Below are positions 16,690 through 27,816 of a DNA stretch of 64,000 nucleotides, piece after piece. The position numbers and the translations under genes were made by a program. The number at the start of each line of letters is the position of its first letter. The stretch's first letter is position 1. The notes beneath the pieces were generated by a model that ran no database searches, was not told the origin of the DNA, and saw nothing but the letters and a program-made list of their open reading frames with translations. The stretch comes from Acetobacter suratthaniensis (lineage in GTDB: Bacteria; Pseudomonadota; Alphaproteobacteria; Acetobacterales; Acetobacteraceae). The stretch covers positions 1 through 64,000 of the forward strand of contig NZ_JAFVMG010000002.1 in assembly GCF_017377745.1 (NCBI RefSeq). Direction: 5' to 3'.

Positions 16690-17372
16690 CGCGGCACCAG
16701 CATGCCGTCGCGCAGGGTTACCACACGGTCCATGCGCGGCAGCAGCTCTTCATTATGGGTTGCGACAAGGGCCGCCAGCCCTTTTTGCCGCACGGCATCC
16801 AACAGTTCCGTAAAAACGGCATCTGCCGTGCGCACGTCCAGATTGCCGGTTGGTTCATCTGCCAGCAGCAAAGCAGGCGCATTGGCCAGCGCACGGGCAA
16901 TAGCTACCCGCTGCTGCTCTCCCCCCGAAAGCTTGCCCGGCAGATGCCCCACCCGGTGCGACAGGCCAAACATGCCCAGCAGACGCTCCGCTTCCGCGCG
17001 GGCTTGGGCTTTGGACTTACCGGCAATCATCTGGGGTAGCATCACGTTCTCACGGGCGCTGAACTCCCCCAACAGATGATGGAACTGGTAAACAAACCCG
17101 ATCCTGTCCCGCCGCAGGGCCGTGCGTCCGGCCTCTGCCATACCTCGGGTAGACTGGCCACAGATCACGATATCACCATTATCTGGCGTATCCAGCAGGC
17201 CCGCCAGATGCAGCAGGGTGGACTTGCCTGTACCGGACGGTGCGACAAGGGCTACAATTTCCCCCGCATGCAGGGTCAGTTCGGCACCACGCAGCACCGG
17301 CAACACAGCGTTATCGCCACTACGATAGTTTTTTTCTACGCCTCGCAGCGCCAACACAGCAGACTCATTCAT
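16686..17372 (-). CDS. lolD: Lipoprotein-releasing ABC transporter ATPase
   Basis: This 228-aa ATP-binding subunit powers release of outer-membrane lipoproteins from the inner membrane. The Walker A is APSGTGKST (about residue 42), the signature [12 protein letters not shown] (about 145) and the Walker [13 protein letters not shown] (about 168). The start at 17372 lies inside the end of lolC (8-bp overlap), giving MNESAVL. It is the last gene of the proS-lolC-lolD unit. Confidence 0.93.
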   Translation of the reverse strand: MNESAVLALRGVEKNYRSGDNAVLPVLRGAELTLHAGEIVALVAPSGTGKSTLLHLAGLLDTPDNGDIVICGQSTRGMAEAGRTALRRDRIGFVYQFHHLLGEFSARENVMLPQMIAGKSKAQARAEAERLLGMFGLSHRVGHLPGKLSGGEQQRVAIARALANAPALLLADEPTGNLDVRTADAVFTELLDAVRQKGLAALVATHNEELLPRMDRVVTLRDGMLVPR

Positions 17373-18612
17373 GACGAAGGGCCTCCACCGGATCGGTTTT
17401 TGCGGCTCTCCACGATGGGTACAGCGTCGCCAGCAGGGAAAGACCAAGCGCCATCACAATCACTTCCGCCACCTGCCCCCACACCAGCCTGGCTGGCAGG
17501 TGTTCAAGGTAATACACTTCTGGGTTGAACAGGTTCGTACCCGTCAGTTTCTGCAAAGCCTGCCTGATCCGCTCGATATTCACGCAGAAAACCACACCCA
17601 AAAGTGTGCCCGCCACCGTACCGCTAACCCCGACAAAAGCGCCGCACATCAGGAAAATCCGCATGATTGCGCCCCGGCTGGCCCCCAATGTGCGCAGCAC
17701 CGCGATATCGGCTGTCTTATCCTTGACCATCATGATCAGGGAGGAAATGACATTGAACGCCGCCACAAGGATAATGAGGGTCAGGATCAGGAACATAACA
17801 TTCTGTTCCACCTGCACCGCACCAAACAGGGCATTATTGGCATTTGTCCAGTCCATGACCCGCAGGCCCGGATCAGCCAATGCACGGCTGATGGCCAAGG
17901 TCACTGGCCGCACATGCTCGGGGTCATCTGTCATGACCATGATCTGCGTGACCTGAGCAGGCATCTGAAAATAAACCTGCGCGGCCTGCATGGGCAGAAA
18001 GACAACGCTGGAATTGTAGTCGTTCACACCGGCATCAAAAATCGCCACGACATGATAGGTTTTGACACGCGGCACAGTGCCAAAAGCTGTCGCCGCCCCA
18101 TCGGGCGAAACAAGCGTGACCCCTGAGCCCACCATCAACCCGGCACGCTCGGCCAGCGTCACCCCGACCACAATGGCGTCATCACCACCAAAATCGGCTA
18201 ACGACCCGGCAATCAGCGAGGAACTGACCGCCTTCAGCCCCTGTAGCCCCTGCGGCGTCATGCCATGGACAACCGCCCCGGTATTATAGCCGCCCACACT
18301 CAGGAGCACCTGCCCCTCAATCATGGGAGTGGCCCCGACAACGCCGGGGACCTTACGCACTTTTTCCGCTGCCGTTTCATAAGCACTGATGGTGTGGCCC
18401 GATCCATAAACGGTCAGGTCTCCATTCAGCCCCAGTATGCGGCCCATCAGATCGGCCTGAAAACCGTTCATGACCGCCATAACGATAATCAGCGTCGCCA
18501 CACCAAGGGCAATACCGACCAGCGAAAAAATGGCGATGATCGAAACAAAGCGTTCGCCCCGCCGAGCACGGAGGTAACGGCCCGCCACCGCGCGCTCAAA
18601 GGGGCCGAACAT
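17365..18612 (-). CDS. lolC: Lipoprotein-releasing permease LolC/LolE
   Basis: This 415-aa inner-membrane permease has one transmembrane segment near the N terminus (about residues 25-50), a large periplasmic domain and three C-terminal segments (about 275-300, 315-345, 375-395). This is the MacB/FtsX-type layout. With LolD it hands lipoproteins to LolA. Alphaproteobacteria usually have one LolC/E-like gene forming a homodimer, as appears here. It starts 5 bp after proS. Confidence 0.92.
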   Translation of the reverse strand: MFGPFERAVAGRYLRARRGERFVSIIAIFSLVGIALGVATLIIVMAVMNGFQADLMGRILGLNGDLTVYGSGHTISAYETAAEKVRKVPGVVGATPMIEGQVLLSVGGYNTGAVVHGMTPQGLQGLKAVSSSLIAGSLADFGGDDAIVVGVTLAERAGLMVGSGVTLVSPDGAATAFGTVPRVKTYHVVAIFDAGVNDYNSSVVFLPMQAAQVYFQMPAQVTQIMVMTDDPEHVRPVTLAISRALADPGLRVMDWTNANNALFGAVQVEQNVMFLILTLIILVAAFNVISSLIMMVKDKTADIAVLRTLGASRGAIMRIFLMCGAFVGVSGTVAGTLLGVVFCVNIERIRQALQKLTGTNLFNPEVYYLEHLPARLVWGQVAEVIVMALGLSLLATLYPSWRAAKTDPVEALRHE

Positions 18613-18617
18613 GCCGC

Positions 18618-19934
18618 TTAACCAGCCAGAACCAGAGCCAGCGCGTCATCCACCGCCAGCTCCTGCCGCTCGCCCGTGGCACGGCGCTTAAGTTCCACCA
18701 TGCCAGCCTTGGCCCCGCGCGGCCCGATAACAATCTGCCACGGATGGCCCATCAGGTCGGCATCTGCGAACTTCACACCAGCACGCTCCGGCCTGTCATC
18801 ATACAGGAACGTATCGGGGGATGCGGCATAAATCCGCTCACACAGCGCGTCACACAGCTCATCGCCTGATTTCAGGTTCAGGATAGCCGCCTTGAACGGA
18901 GCAATGGAATCTGGCCAAATAATGCCGTTTTCGTCATGGCTGGCCTCGATAATGGCCCCTGCCAGACGCGAGACGCCAATCCCGTAAGACCCCATTTCGG
19001 GATACAGCTTGTTGCCATCCGGCCCGGCGATGCTGATATCCATTGCCTCGGTGTATTTTGTGCCGAAATAGAAAATATGGCCGACTTCCACACCACGGCC
19101 TTCACGCCGCCGCTCAACCGGCACGGTCTCCCACGCTGCGACGTCATGCATCTCATCGGTTGCAGCATAAGGCACCATAACCCGGTTGAAAAATAATTGC
19201 ATATCCTTCGGGTCATTCACATCAACCGGTTTATCTAACCAGTCTTGGTCTGCCAGCTCTGCATCGTAATAAACACCGCTTTCGCCCGTGGATGCGAGAA
19301 TCAGGAATTCGTGGCTGAGCTTCCCGCCAATCGGGCCAGTATCGGCGCGCATAGGCACCGCCCGTACACCCAGACGCTGGAACGTACGTAGATAAGACAA
19401 CAGCATGCGATAATAAGTTGTGAGTGCCCCGTCGAAATCCACATCGAAACTATAGGCGTCTTTCATCAGGAACTCACGCCCGCGCATGACCCCAAAACGG
19501 GGGCGCACCTCGTCACGGAATTTCCACTGGATGTGGTACAGGACCTGCGGCAGTTCCTTGTAGGATTTGACGGACTGGCCAAACAGGTCGGTAATCATTT
19601 CCTCGTTGGTCGGGCCGTACAGCAGTTCGCGCTTATGGCGATCCTGAATACGCAGCATTTCCGGGCCATAGGCATCATACCGGCCTGAGCGCCGCCACAG
19701 ATCAGCCGACTGCAGGGTTGGCATCAGCACTTCCTGCGCGTCGATACGGTTCTGTTCTTCGCGCACGATCTGGCTGATGTTGCGCAGCACGCGCAGGCCC
19801 GCAGGCAACCAGGCATAGATACCAGAGGCCGTCTGGCGGATGAGCCCCGCGCGCAGCATGAGCCGGTGCGAGACGATCTGCGCCTCAGCAGGATTTTCCT
19901 TAAGCGTGGGAATGAAGCTGCGCGAAAGACGCAT
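18618..19934 (-). CDS. proS: Prolyl-tRNA synthetase
   Basis: This 438-aa class II aminoacyl-tRNA synthetase charges tRNA-Pro. It is the short alphaproteobacterial form without the editing insertion found in the E. coli enzyme of about 570 aa. Visible class II elements are the N-terminal motif 1 region, [20 protein letters not shown] (motif 2) and a GIGVSRL-type motif 3. The anticodon-binding domain is C-terminal (about 340-435). It lies in the conserved rnj-proS-lolC-lolD order. Confidence 0.95.
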   Translation of the reverse strand: MRLSRSFIPTLKENPAEAQIVSHRLMLRAGLIRQTASGIYAWLPAGLRVLRNISQIVREEQNRIDAQEVLMPTLQSADLWRRSGRYDAYGPEMLRIQDRHKRELLYGPTNEEMITDLFGQSVKSYKELPQVLYHIQWKFRDEVRPRFGVMRGREFLMKDAYSFDVDFDGALTTYYRMLLSYLRTFQRLGVRAVPMRADTGPIGGKLSHEFLILASTGESGVYYDAELADQDWLDKPVDVNDPKDMQLFFNRVMVPYAATDEMHDVAAWETVPVERRREGRGVEVGHIFYFGTKYTEAMDISIAGPDGNKLYPEMGSYGIGVSRLAGAIIEASHDENGIIWPDSIAPFKAAILNLKSGDELCDALCERIYAASPDTFLYDDRPERAGVKFADADLMGHPWQIVIGPRGAKAGMVELKRRATGERQELAVDDALALVLAG

Positions 19935-20078
19935 GGTCGGTTATGCCCTGTACAATAAACGCCTCCCTGAGTGGAGACGTGCCGGAATGATTGATCCTGT
20001 TTTCTGCTCTAGAACAGCCTTCGCCCGAAGGAAACCCGCAATGCCGGCTCCCTCCGGGCAAGGACTGTCTCACCCCCC

Positions 20079-21722
20079 TCAGACGCGCAGCAGATGCACG
20101 TCCACCAGCGGGCGTTTTTGCAGCTTGCGGCCCAGTGCCCGCCGCAGGGCGGTCTTGGCTGCATCACGGAAAGCACCGTCATCATTGCGCAGTTCATCTG
20201 GAATAATATCCAGCGCGTTGGCGAATTCCTCGCGCACGCGCACGCTTTCCAGATCATCCGGGTCGAGCAGACCCGGTGCGCTCACCTTGGGCTCACCAAT
20301 GACAAAGCCTTCGTCATCCACAGCAAAGCTGCCGATCACCATACCATTGAACAGCATCTTGCGCCGCGCTGCCAGCACACCACCATTCATGGACAGCAGA
20401 CGCCCGGCATCCAGCGCCAGACGGCCAGTCGGTGCTGTGTCCACCACCTCGACCCGACCCGGAGCAAGCTGGAGAATATCACCATCCTCAAGCAGAACTG
20501 GCGTAATGCCCGCTTCCTGCGCCAGCGCGGCCTGCGCCGTGAGGTGACGCCATTCCCCATGCACCGGAACAACATGCTGCGGGCGCAGCAGATCATACAT
20601 CTTGCGCACATCGCCGCCCGTCGCGTGGCCAGATACATGCACAAAGCGCTCACGATCGGTAATGACCGTAACACCCCGGCGTGCAAGGTTGTCCTGCACG
20701 GCCATAATGGCGCGCTCGTTGCCCGGAATCATACGGCTGGAATAAATGACCGTATCGCCTTCACCGAGCGAAATGTTCGGATGTTCGTCAATCGAGATCC
20801 GTGAAAGAGCCGAGCGGGGCTCGCCCTGACTGCCGGTAATGATCATCAGCAGCCGGTCATCCGGCACATCGTTCACGTCCTGCTCGCTCAGGAACGGCAG
20901 CACACCGGACAGATAGCCGCATTCACGCGCCGCAGTATCGAGGTTGCGCAGCGAACGCCCAACCAGCACCACCTGACGGCCCGCCGCCTGTGCCGCCATG
21001 GCGATGGTTTCGACACGCGCCACGTTGGAGGCGAAGCAGGTTACCGCAATGCGCCCCTTCAGCTCCGCCACCAGTTCCGTCATGCTGCGGCGCACTTCAG
21101 ATTCGGACTGCGAGGGGCCGGGCTTCATGACATTGGTGCTGTCGCACACAAGGGCCAGAACGCCTTCACGCCCGATTTCAGCCAGACGTTCCAGATCAGT
21201 GGCAGGGCCAACCAGCGGGTCGGGATCGAACTTCCAGTCCCCCGTATGCACAACGATACCCGCAGGTGTGCGCATCACCATGGACTGCGCTTCAGGCACG
21301 GAATGCGTTACAGGCACGAACTCGATGTCAAACGGGCCGACATTGAAGCGGCTGCCGGGCATGACAACCTTGATCGGCACATCATTCAGGCGGGCTTCCG
21401 CCAGCTTGCGCCGCAGCACCGCCGCCGCGAACGGTGTGACATAAACCGGGCATTCCAGCATGGGCCACATATGGGCAACAGCCCCGATATGGTCTTCATG
21501 CGCGTGGGTGATGACCAGCCCTGCGAGGCTGTTCTTGCGTTCCACAATAAAAGCCGGATCGGGCACCAGAATTTCAGCTTCCGGGGTGTCGTTCCCGCTG
21601 AAACCAATACCGCAGTCGATGGCAAGCCATGTATCGCCCAGACGATACAGGTTCAGATTCATGCCGATCTCGCCCGTTCCACCTAGGGGTAGAAAGGCCA
21701 GATCGCCGTTTTGTCCTGTCAT
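20079..21722 (-). CDS. rnj: Ribonuclease J
   Basis: This 547-aa metallo-beta-lactamase/beta-CASP nuclease acts on mRNA and rRNA, with 5'-3' exonuclease and endonuclease activity. The zinc motif THAHEDHIGAV is near residue 72, a distal CDST segment is near 210, and the beta-CASP HVSGHATGGD is near 365. Alphaproteobacteria commonly encode it beside coaX and proS. A gap of 144 bp to proS carries no gene that I can support; some relatives have a small membrane protein there. Confidence 0.93.
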   Translation of the reverse strand: MTGQNGDLAFLPLGGTGEIGMNLNLYRLGDTWLAIDCGIGFSGNDTPEAEILVPDPAFIVERKNSLAGLVITHAHEDHIGAVAHMWPMLECPVYVTPFAAAVLRRKLAEARLNDVPIKVVMPGSRFNVGPFDIEFVPVTHSVPEAQSMVMRTPAGIVVHTGDWKFDPDPLVGPATDLERLAEIGREGVLALVCDSTNVMKPGPSQSESEVRRSMTELVAELKGRIAVTCFASNVARVETIAMAAQAAGRQVVLVGRSLRNLDTAARECGYLSGVLPFLSEQDVNDVPDDRLLMIITGSQGEPRSALSRISIDEHPNISLGEGDTVIYSSRMIPGNERAIMAVQDNLARRGVTVITDRERFVHVSGHATGGDVRKMYDLLRPQHVVPVHGEWRHLTAQAALAQEAGITPVLLEDGDILQLAPGRVEVVDTAPTGRLALDAGRLLSMNGGVLAARRKMLFNGMVIGSFAVDDEGFVIGEPKVSAPGLLDPDDLESVRVREEFANALDIIPDELRNDDGAFRDAAKTALRRALGRKLQKRPLVDVHLLRV

Positions 21723-21731
21723 AATGTTGTT

Positions 21732-22541
21732 TTATCCTTCGGTCAGAAAATCTCGTTCTACAGTCAGTTTTGGCAGGGGATTGCGTCCCGCCAGCAAGCG
21801 CAGCCCGTTGAGGGTCAACATTGAATCCACATGATCAAAAACAGTCGTTCCCTCCGAGAAGAGCGGAGCCAGACCACCGGTTGCGAGTACCTTCATCGGC
21901 CCCACTTCCCGCCTGATCCTCTCGACGATCCCCTCGATCAAACCCACATACCCCCAGAACACACCCGACCGCATGGCCGAAACCGTATTGCGACCTATGG
22001 CGGAATCACCCACCGGGCGGCCAATCCCGATCCGGGGCAGCCGCGCTGCCGCCTGATGCAGCGCCTCAACCGAAAGATTGATACCCGGCGCGATCACCCC
22101 GCCGCAATAGCTGCCTTCGCGGTCCACCACATCAAAGGTCGTGGCTGTTCCAAAATCAATAACGGTCAATGGCCCACCATAGTCATGATGTGCTGCCAGA
22201 CCGTTAAGCAAACGATCCACCCCGACCTCATCAGGGTTGTCAACCAGAATGGAAAAGCCCCAGTCCAACCGGGCCGAAGCCAGAAGCGGCTCAACGGCAA
22301 ACCACTGACGGCATAAGGTTCTCAGGTGATAGAGGGCCGCTGGCACCACGGTGCCGATTACAGCACCCTCAACATCATCCGGGGTCAGGCCCTGTGTACG
22401 CAGGAGAGCCAGCAGCCACACGGCATACTCATCAGACGTACGCTGCGCCTGCATGGTAATGCGCCACACGCCCCGCCATTTTTCCGCGTCATGCACGGCA
22501 AACACGACATTGGTGTTCCCGGCATCAATGACGAGCAGCAA
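21732..22541 (-). CDS. coaX: Type III pantothenate kinase
   Basis: This 269-aa ASKHA-fold kinase starts the coenzyme A pathway by phosphorylating pantothenate. The phosphate-binding start [15 protein letters not shown] and the segment [13 protein letters not shown] (about residue 133) are diagnostic. The gene lies 2 bp after birA and 9 bp before rnj in one transcript. Confidence 0.94.
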   Translation of the reverse strand: MLLVIDAGNTNVVFAVHDAEKWRGVWRITMQAQRTSDEYAVWLLALLRTQGLTPDDVEGAVIGTVVPAALYHLRTLCRQWFAVEPLLASARLDWGFSILVDNPDEVGVDRLLNGLAAHHDYGGPLTVIDFGTATTFDVVDREGSYCGGVIAPGINLSVEALHQAAARLPRIGIGRPVGDSAIGRNTVSAMRSGVFWGYVGLIEGIVERIRREVGPMKVLATGGLAPLFSEGTTVFDHVDSMLTLNGLRLLAGRNPLPKLTVERDFLTEG

Positions 22542-22543
22542 CC

Positions 22544-23290
22544 CTAGCCTCTCCCTTCCGCGAGCAGAATATCACCCGTTGCAATCACTTTCATGCCCGC
22601 AACTGTGTCCAGCAACAGGCGTCCATCCGCCGTCAGCCCGGCGAAACGCCCTTCCTCATAAGTACTCACGCCCTTGACGACAAGAGGCGTTCCCGGCGGG
22701 TGCGCCCTTTCAAGCCATGCGAGACGCAAAGATTCAAAGCCTTCCCTGCGCCATATATCACACCACTGGCCCAAGCGCGCCAGCACCGCGCGCGCCACAT
22801 CCTCCACATCGCCCACCGGGCCACACTGGGCCAGGCAAGCCGTGCCCTGCCCCGTCAAAGCCTGATCAGGCGCGGCCTGAAGGTTGGCCCCCATGCCGAT
22901 AATCAGCCGCTCTCCCTCGCGTTCAATCAGGATACCGCCGAGTTTTCGACCATCAAGCAGAATATCGTTAGGCCATTTTATGCTCAGTCGCACACGCGCC
23001 GCAGGCACGCAGTCCACCAGACCATCATAAAACGCAAGAGAGGCGGCAAAAGGCCACCCCCCAAGTGCATCCTGTTGTGTAACCCCGGCATCCAGCAGAA
23101 CGGACAGGGCCAGACTTTGCCCGGAGTCCAGCCATTGTCGGCCCCGGCTGCCACGGCCCTTGCTCTGCCGTCTGGCCAGAACGGCGAGGCCACTGGCCTC
23201 GCCCGCCTTCAGGCGCTCCATGCAATAATCAGAGGTCGAGGTCAGTTCTGCATGACATTCCAGCCGCCATGGCCATGCTTGACCGCTCAT
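22544..23290 (-). CDS. birA: Biotin-[acetyl-CoA-carboxylase] ligase
   Basis: This 248-aa enzyme attaches biotin to the biotin carboxyl carrier protein. The biotinyl-AMP loop GRGSRGRQW (about 45-53) and [15 protein letters not shown] (about 107-121) are present. It lacks the N-terminal DNA-binding domain of E. coli BirA, so it should not act as a repressor. Its start overlaps the nuoN stop by 4 bp, the usual alphaproteobacterial arrangement. Confidence 0.93.
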   Translation of the reverse strand: MSGQAWPWRLECHAELTSTSDYCMERLKAGEASGLAVLARRQSKGRGSRGRQWLDSGQSLALSVLLDAGVTQQDALGGWPFAASLAFYDGLVDCVPAARVRLSIKWPNDILLDGRKLGGILIEREGERLIIGMGANLQAAPDQALTGQGTACLAQCGPVGDVEDVARAVLARLGQWCDIWRREGFESLRLAWLERAHPPGTPLVVKGVSTYEEGRFAGLTADGRLLLDTVAGMKVIATGDILLAEGRG

Positions 23291-24729
23291 CCGACCAGCG
23301 CAATCGCAGCCTGATGAGCAAAGGACAGAATCGGCCCCAGCACGGCAATAAACAGCACCGTAGCCAGCCCCATCCCGCCAGAGACAAGCAGCAGACCCGG
23401 CGCGGGCCGATCCAGCGCCTGATCGGGGGCATCAAAATACATCACCTTAACGATCCGCAGGTAATAATAAGCACCGACGATACTCGCTGCCGCCCCCACA
23501 GCCACCAGCGGGTACAGCCCCGCCTGCCAGGCGGCGGCAAAAACCAGAAATTTTCCAAAAAAACCAGCCAGCGGCGGAGCGCCTACCATGCTGAACATGA
23601 AAATAGCCAGTGCGAGCGCCATGCCGGGATCTGTCTTGCCCAGCCCGGCAAGATCGGCAATGCCATTCACCTCGCGGCCATTGCGCCGCATGGCCGCAAT
23701 ACAACCGAATGTTCCGGCATTCATGATCAGATACGCGCTCAAGTAAACCAGCGTAGCCTGCAACCCGGCCATAGAGGCCGCCGCTAGCCCCATGAGTGCA
23801 TAACCCATGTGCCCAATGGAAGAATACGCCATCAGCCGCTTGATATTGGTCTGCGGAATGGCGGCAAATGCCCCATACACCATGGACAGAACCGACACTG
23901 TTTCAATCAGGATCTGCCAGCGCGGAGCTACGGCTCCAAACGGCCCGGCCATTACACGCAGGAACAGCGCAAAAGCCGCAAATTTGGGCGCTCCGGCCAT
24001 GTAAGCCGTAACCGGTGTGGGCGCACCCTGATAGACATCAGGGGTCCACATATGAAACGGCACTACCGACAGCTTGAAACTCAGCCCGACCAGCACAAAA
24101 ACAATCCCGACAACAAGCCCCATGGGCGGGATGGCAGCAGACCGCACGGCCTCGATCAGCCCCGTATATTCCATAGTCCCTGCAAAGCCATAAACCAGCG
24201 AAATGCCATAAAGCAGCAGGCCGGAAGCCAGAGACCCGAGAATGAAATATTTCAGCCCGGCTTCGGACGACAGAACATTGTCCCGCTCCAGCGCACACAG
24301 GATATAAATGGACAGCGATGACAGCTCCAGCCCCACAAAAAGCGTCATGAGGTTGGCGGATGATGCCATGATCATCGCCCCCAGCGTGGAAAACAGGATC
24401 AGCACCGGTGCTTCAAACGGCAGGGTCCGCTGTTCGCGCGTGCGATAACTGGCCCCTAGCACGACTGCAACCAAAGCCCCGGCCAGCACCAGAATTTTCA
24501 TGAAGCGGGCAAAGCCATCATTCACAAATGTGCCCGCATAACCATGCCCCTGCGGCGCCACCAGAACCAGAACCATACACCCCAGCAGGGCTGCACCACT
24601 CAGCACCGTAGCCGGCAGAAAGCCTTCTCCCTTGGGTTGCAGAACAACCCCGGCCAGAATGACAACACCCGCGAGCGCCAGCGCGATTTCCGGGAGGGCG
24701 ATCGCCCAGTTGAAGGAAGACACACCCAT
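23287..24729 (-). CDS. nuoN: NADH-quinone oxidoreductase subunit N
   Basis: This 480-aa Mrp-antiporter-like membrane subunit of complex I has about 14 membrane segments. Diagnostic segments include the N-terminal FNWAIALPEI, GLELSSLSIY with the key Glu, and VPFHMWTPDVYQGAPTPV. ATG 24729 is chosen over an upstream TTG because it has a GGAG site and lies in the usual coupling position. The gene directly follows nuoL across 61 bp, where nuoM is normally found. Confidence 0.94.
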   Translation of the reverse strand: MGVSSFNWAIALPEIALALAGVVILAGVVLQPKGEGFLPATVLSGAALLGCMVLVLVAPQGHGYAGTFVNDGFARFMKILVLAGALVAVVLGASYRTREQRTLPFEAPVLILFSTLGAMIMASSANLMTLFVGLELSSLSIYILCALERDNVLSSEAGLKYFILGSLASGLLLYGISLVYGFAGTMEYTGLIEAVRSAAIPPMGLVVGIVFVLVGLSFKLSVVPFHMWTPDVYQGAPTPVTAYMAGAPKFAAFALFLRVMAGPFGAVAPRWQILIETVSVLSMVYGAFAAIPQTNIKRLMAYSSIGHMGYALMGLAAASMAGLQATLVYLSAYLIMNAGTFGCIAAMRRNGREVNGIADLAGLGKTDPGMALALAIFMFSMVGAPPLAGFFGKFLVFAAAWQAGLYPLVAVGAAASIVGAYYYLRIVKVMYFDAPDQALDRPAPGLLLVSGGMGLATVLFIAVLGPILSFAHQAAIALVG

Positions 24730-24785
24730 CACGCAGCACTCCGCAGATGAAAGGAGAAAACACAAATCAGATCATGAGCAGACAT
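24729..24785 (-). pseudogene. 18-codon ORF in the place of nuoM (possible relic)
   Basis: Between nuoL and nuoN there is only a short ORF starting MSAHDLI and ending LRSAA. Its TGA overlaps the nuoN ATG (TGATG), the coupling that a nuoM stop would normally provide. It could be the fused ends of a deleted nuoM or simply a coupling leader peptide. The 18 residues are too few to match to NuoM by eye, so the relic reading is a guess. Confidence 0.3.
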
Positions 24786-24790
24786 GGCAT

Positions 24791-26731
24791 TCATCCGCAC
24801 AGGGCCACAGTCAGCAGCACAACCAGGCCACCGAGCATGGTAAAGGCGTAAAGAGCAAGCGAACCGGTTTGCAACCGCACCGCCTGCACCGCACTTTCCT
24901 GCGTGGCACGCACCGCATCACGGGGCATACCTTCCACCACGCCTCTATCCGCCCCTTTCCACAACGCACGGGCCAGCACCGCATAGGGGCGCACGAAAAG
25001 GAAGTCGTACAACTCATCAAAATACCATTTGTTGAGCAGGAAGCGGTAAACCGGCCAGAACGCCTGAGCCAACCGCGCAGGCAGTGTTGGGGCAAGTTTG
25101 TAGAACACAAACGCAAGTGCAATACCCGCTATGCCCGCCAGCGACGGCAGCAGGGCAATCAGGCTAGGTGCCTGCTCAAGTCGTTCCATGATGAAATTGC
25201 CCGGCGCATTAAAGATAGCCCCATTCCAGAAAGCTACCTGATGCGTGCCGATATAAAACGGCGCCAGCAATAGGCCCGCAAAAACGGCCCCAACCGACAG
25301 GCACAGCAGCGGCACAGTCATGACAGCCGGACTTTCATGCGCGGCTTCGAGAGCATGGCTATCCGCTGCCTGACCATGAAACACCAGAAGGATAAGGCGC
25401 CAGCTATAAAAAGCTGTGAGAAACGCTGTCAGCGTACCCAGCACCCATGCGTAGTGGCTCCACGCATCACCCGAAACCCATAGAGCATTCAGGATGGCGT
25501 CCTTGGACCAATACCCTGCGAAGGGGAATACGCCCGCCAGCGCAAGGCTACCGATCCACACCACGGCATAGGTCAGAGGCAGCTTTTTCCACAGCCCGCC
25601 CATACGGAACATGTTCTGCTCATCGTGCATGGCATGAATGACCGACCCCGCGGCAAGGAACAGAAGTGCTTTGAAAAACGCATGCGTGGTCAGGTGGAAA
25701 ACCGCAGCCTGATACGCCCCGACCCCAATGGCTGCAAACATGTAGCCAAGCTGCGAGCAGGTAGAATACGCAATGGTGCGTTTGATATCAGGCTGCACCA
25801 TGCCAACCGTGGCCGCAAAAAAACAGGTGCTGGCACCAATCAGCACCACAAGCCCCCGTGTAGCAGGTGCAAACTCCAGCAGCGGAGACATACGTGCCAT
25901 CAGAAACACACCAGCTGTCACCATCGTCGCGGCATGAATAAGAGCGGAAACAGGCGTGGGGCCTTCCATCGCATCAGGCAGCCATGTGTGCAGGAACAAC
26001 TGGGCCGATTTACCCATAGCCCCCACAAAAAGCAGGAAGCAGATGATTTCCAGCACCCGCACCGGCACGCCACACAGCGTGTAGGTGGCCATTAAGGCCT
26101 GCGGCACAGCCGCAAACACAACATCGTACTGCACCGAGTGGAACACGACATAAATCAGCCCGATCCCGACGATGAAGAACAGATCCGCCACCCTGTTGAC
26201 CACAAAAGCCTTGATGGCCGCAGCGGTCGCCGCCGGGCGATCGTACCAGTAGCCAATCAGCAGGTAACTCGCCAGACCAACGCCTTCCCAGCCAAAGAAA
26301 AGCTGCACCAGATCATTCGAGGACACCAGCATAAGCATGGCGAAAGTAAAAAGCGACAGATAAGCAAAGAAACGATACGCAGGCATGGTTTCGTGGCTCA
26401 TATACCCCACGCTATACACATGCACGAGCAGCGACACCGAAAGCACCATGGCTACCATGGTGACAGATAGCGTATCAAACCGCAGCGTCCATGTTGCCTC
26501 GAAACCGCCTGCATGCACCCACTCTGCCAGCGGCACGCTCAGATGCGGAAACCCCTGCCCCCATGCGCCACACAAAGCGCTTACGCCACACAGCGTTGCA
26601 ACGCCCATACACAGAAGGGTTACGGCTTTGGCCAGGGCATCGCCCATCAGCCGCCCGCCAAGCCCCGCCACAACTGCCCCGGCCAACGGCGCCAGAACAG
26701 CCACGGAAAACAGGTTGAGATCAGTGTGCAT
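24791..26731 (-). CDS. nuoL: NADH-quinone oxidoreductase subunit L
   Basis: This 646-aa distal antiporter-like subunit of complex I is full length. It has the HTWLPDAMEGPTPVSALIHA motif (about residue 230) and the long C-terminal lateral-helix region with NKWYFDELYD (about 562). These show it is NuoL rather than NuoM or an L/M fusion. It starts 6 bp after nuoK. Confidence 0.95.
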   Translation of the reverse strand: MHTDLNLFSVAVLAPLAGAVVAGLGGRLMGDALAKAVTLLCMGVATLCGVSALCGAWGQGFPHLSVPLAEWVHAGGFEATWTLRFDTLSVTMVAMVLSVSLLVHVYSVGYMSHETMPAYRFFAYLSLFTFAMLMLVSSNDLVQLFFGWEGVGLASYLLIGYWYDRPAATAAAIKAFVVNRVADLFFIVGIGLIYVVFHSVQYDVVFAAVPQALMATYTLCGVPVRVLEIICFLLFVGAMGKSAQLFLHTWLPDAMEGPTPVSALIHAATMVTAGVFLMARMSPLLEFAPATRGLVVLIGASTCFFAATVGMVQPDIKRTIAYSTCSQLGYMFAAIGVGAYQAAVFHLTTHAFFKALLFLAAGSVIHAMHDEQNMFRMGGLWKKLPLTYAVVWIGSLALAGVFPFAGYWSKDAILNALWVSGDAWSHYAWVLGTLTAFLTAFYSWRLILLVFHGQAADSHALEAAHESPAVMTVPLLCLSVGAVFAGLLLAPFYIGTHQVAFWNGAIFNAPGNFIMERLEQAPSLIALLPSLAGIAGIALAFVFYKLAPTLPARLAQAFWPVYRFLLNKWYFDELYDFLFVRPYAVLARALWKGADRGVVEGMPRDAVRATQESAVQAVRLQTGSLALYAFTMLGGLVVLLTVALCG

Positions 26732-26737
26732 GGCCGC

Positions 26738-27061
26738 TCAGCCCTTCATCATCGTAACATCTTCAACCTGGATAGACCCACGGTTACGGAAATAGACCGT
26801 TACAATGGCCAGGCCGATTGCCGCTTCAGCGGCAGCGATCGTCAATACGAACAGAACCATGACCTGCCCGGACAAATCCCCCAGCGCGGATGAAAACGCC
26901 ACCAGATTGAGATTGGCCGAAAGCAGGATCAGCTCCATCGCCATCAGCATGACGATGATATTCTTGCGGTTGAGAAAAATACCGAACACCCCCAGCACCA
27001 GCAGCGCAGCGCTGACAAAGAGGTAAGGCCCCAGCCCAATGGCGTTGATCGCGGCGTTCAT
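26738..27061 (-). CDS. nuoK: NADH-quinone oxidoreductase subunit K
   Basis: This 107-aa membrane subunit has three transmembrane helices. The conserved glutamates of the proton path are seen in [13 protein letters not shown] (about 41) and [10 protein letters not shown] (about 77). It overlaps nuoJ by 4 bp. Confidence 0.95.
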   Translation of the reverse strand: MNAAINAIGLGPYLFVSAALLVLGVFGIFLNRKNIIVMLMAMELILLSANLNLVAFSSALGDLSGQVMVLFVLTIAAAEAAIGLAIVTVYFRNRGSIQVEDVTMMKG

Positions 27062-27777
27062 GCGCCCTTCTCCTTGTTGCTGGCCACCTCGTTCGTGGGG
27101 GTTTCAGGCACAAGGCCAAAGGAACCCGGCACGGCTATCTCGTTGTAAGAGCTTTTGGGGCGCAGGAAGCCACCACGGTCCGCCACGCTCTCTCCCAGAT
27201 CGAGTTCCAGCATCTCCAGCGTATCGGCCCGGGTGCGGGCATGCTGGCGGGTAATGTTCTGCCGCCGTCCTGTCGCTTTTTCCCGCAGGGTCAGGGTAAT
27301 GGCCCCGATCATGGCAACCAGCAGAACCAGCCCGCAGGCCTGAAACAACAGCACATAATGAGTATAGATCAGCCCGCCCAAAGCTGCCGTATTCGTCAGC
27401 TCTGGTGCGGCGATAGGCGCTGCGCGACTGGGCGCCATTTCCCAGTGGCTGAAAGCCAGCACCAGTTCCGCAAACAGGATACCGCCGACACAGCCACCCA
27501 GAGGCGCATATTTCTGAAACCCTTCGCGAAGCTGCCCGAAATCAACATCGAGCATCATCACCACAAACAGGAACAGCACCGCCACGGCACCCACATAGAC
27601 AATTACAAGCAGCATGGCGAGAAACTCAGCCCCAGCCACAAGGAACAGCCCGGATGCATTAAAAAACGTCAGAATAAGAAACAGCACCGAATGCACCGGA
27701 TTGCGGGCCGTAATAACCATACAAGCCGAAAACAGCAGCACCGCTGTAAAGATATAAAAAACAAGCTGCGCCATCAT
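27058..27777 (-). CDS. nuoJ: NADH-quinone oxidoreductase subunit J
   Basis: This 239-aa membrane subunit has five hydrophobic segments in the first 165 residues and a conserved [17 protein letters not shown] stretch (about 60). It carries a hydrophilic C-terminal tail of about 70 residues, somewhat longer than usual. Two adjacent ATGs (27777 and 27774) could both start it. Confidence 0.93.
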   Translation of the reverse strand: MMAQLVFYIFTAVLLFSACMVITARNPVHSVLFLILTFFNASGLFLVAGAEFLAMLLVIVYVGAVAVLFLFVVMMLDVDFGQLREGFQKYAPLGGCVGGILFAELVLAFSHWEMAPSRAAPIAAPELTNTAALGGLIYTHYVLLFQACGLVLLVAMIGAITLTLREKATGRRQNITRQHARTRADTLEMLELDLGESVADRGGFLRPKSSYNEIAVPGSFGLVPETPTNEVASNKEKGA

Positions 27778-27816
27778 GGACTGACCTCCTGCCGCGTCAC
27801 GCGTCGTTGTCTCTGT

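Noticed and set aside
20079-21722. Possible metallo-beta-lactamase resistance enzyme
   Set aside because: The HEDHIG motif is shared by the superfamily, but the length, beta-CASP motif and position beside coaX and proS identify ribonuclease J.
24791-26731. NuoL might be a NuoL/NuoM chimera explaining the missing nuoM
   Set aside because: The length of 646 aa and the C-terminal NKWYFDELYD lateral-helix region are those of a complete NuoL.
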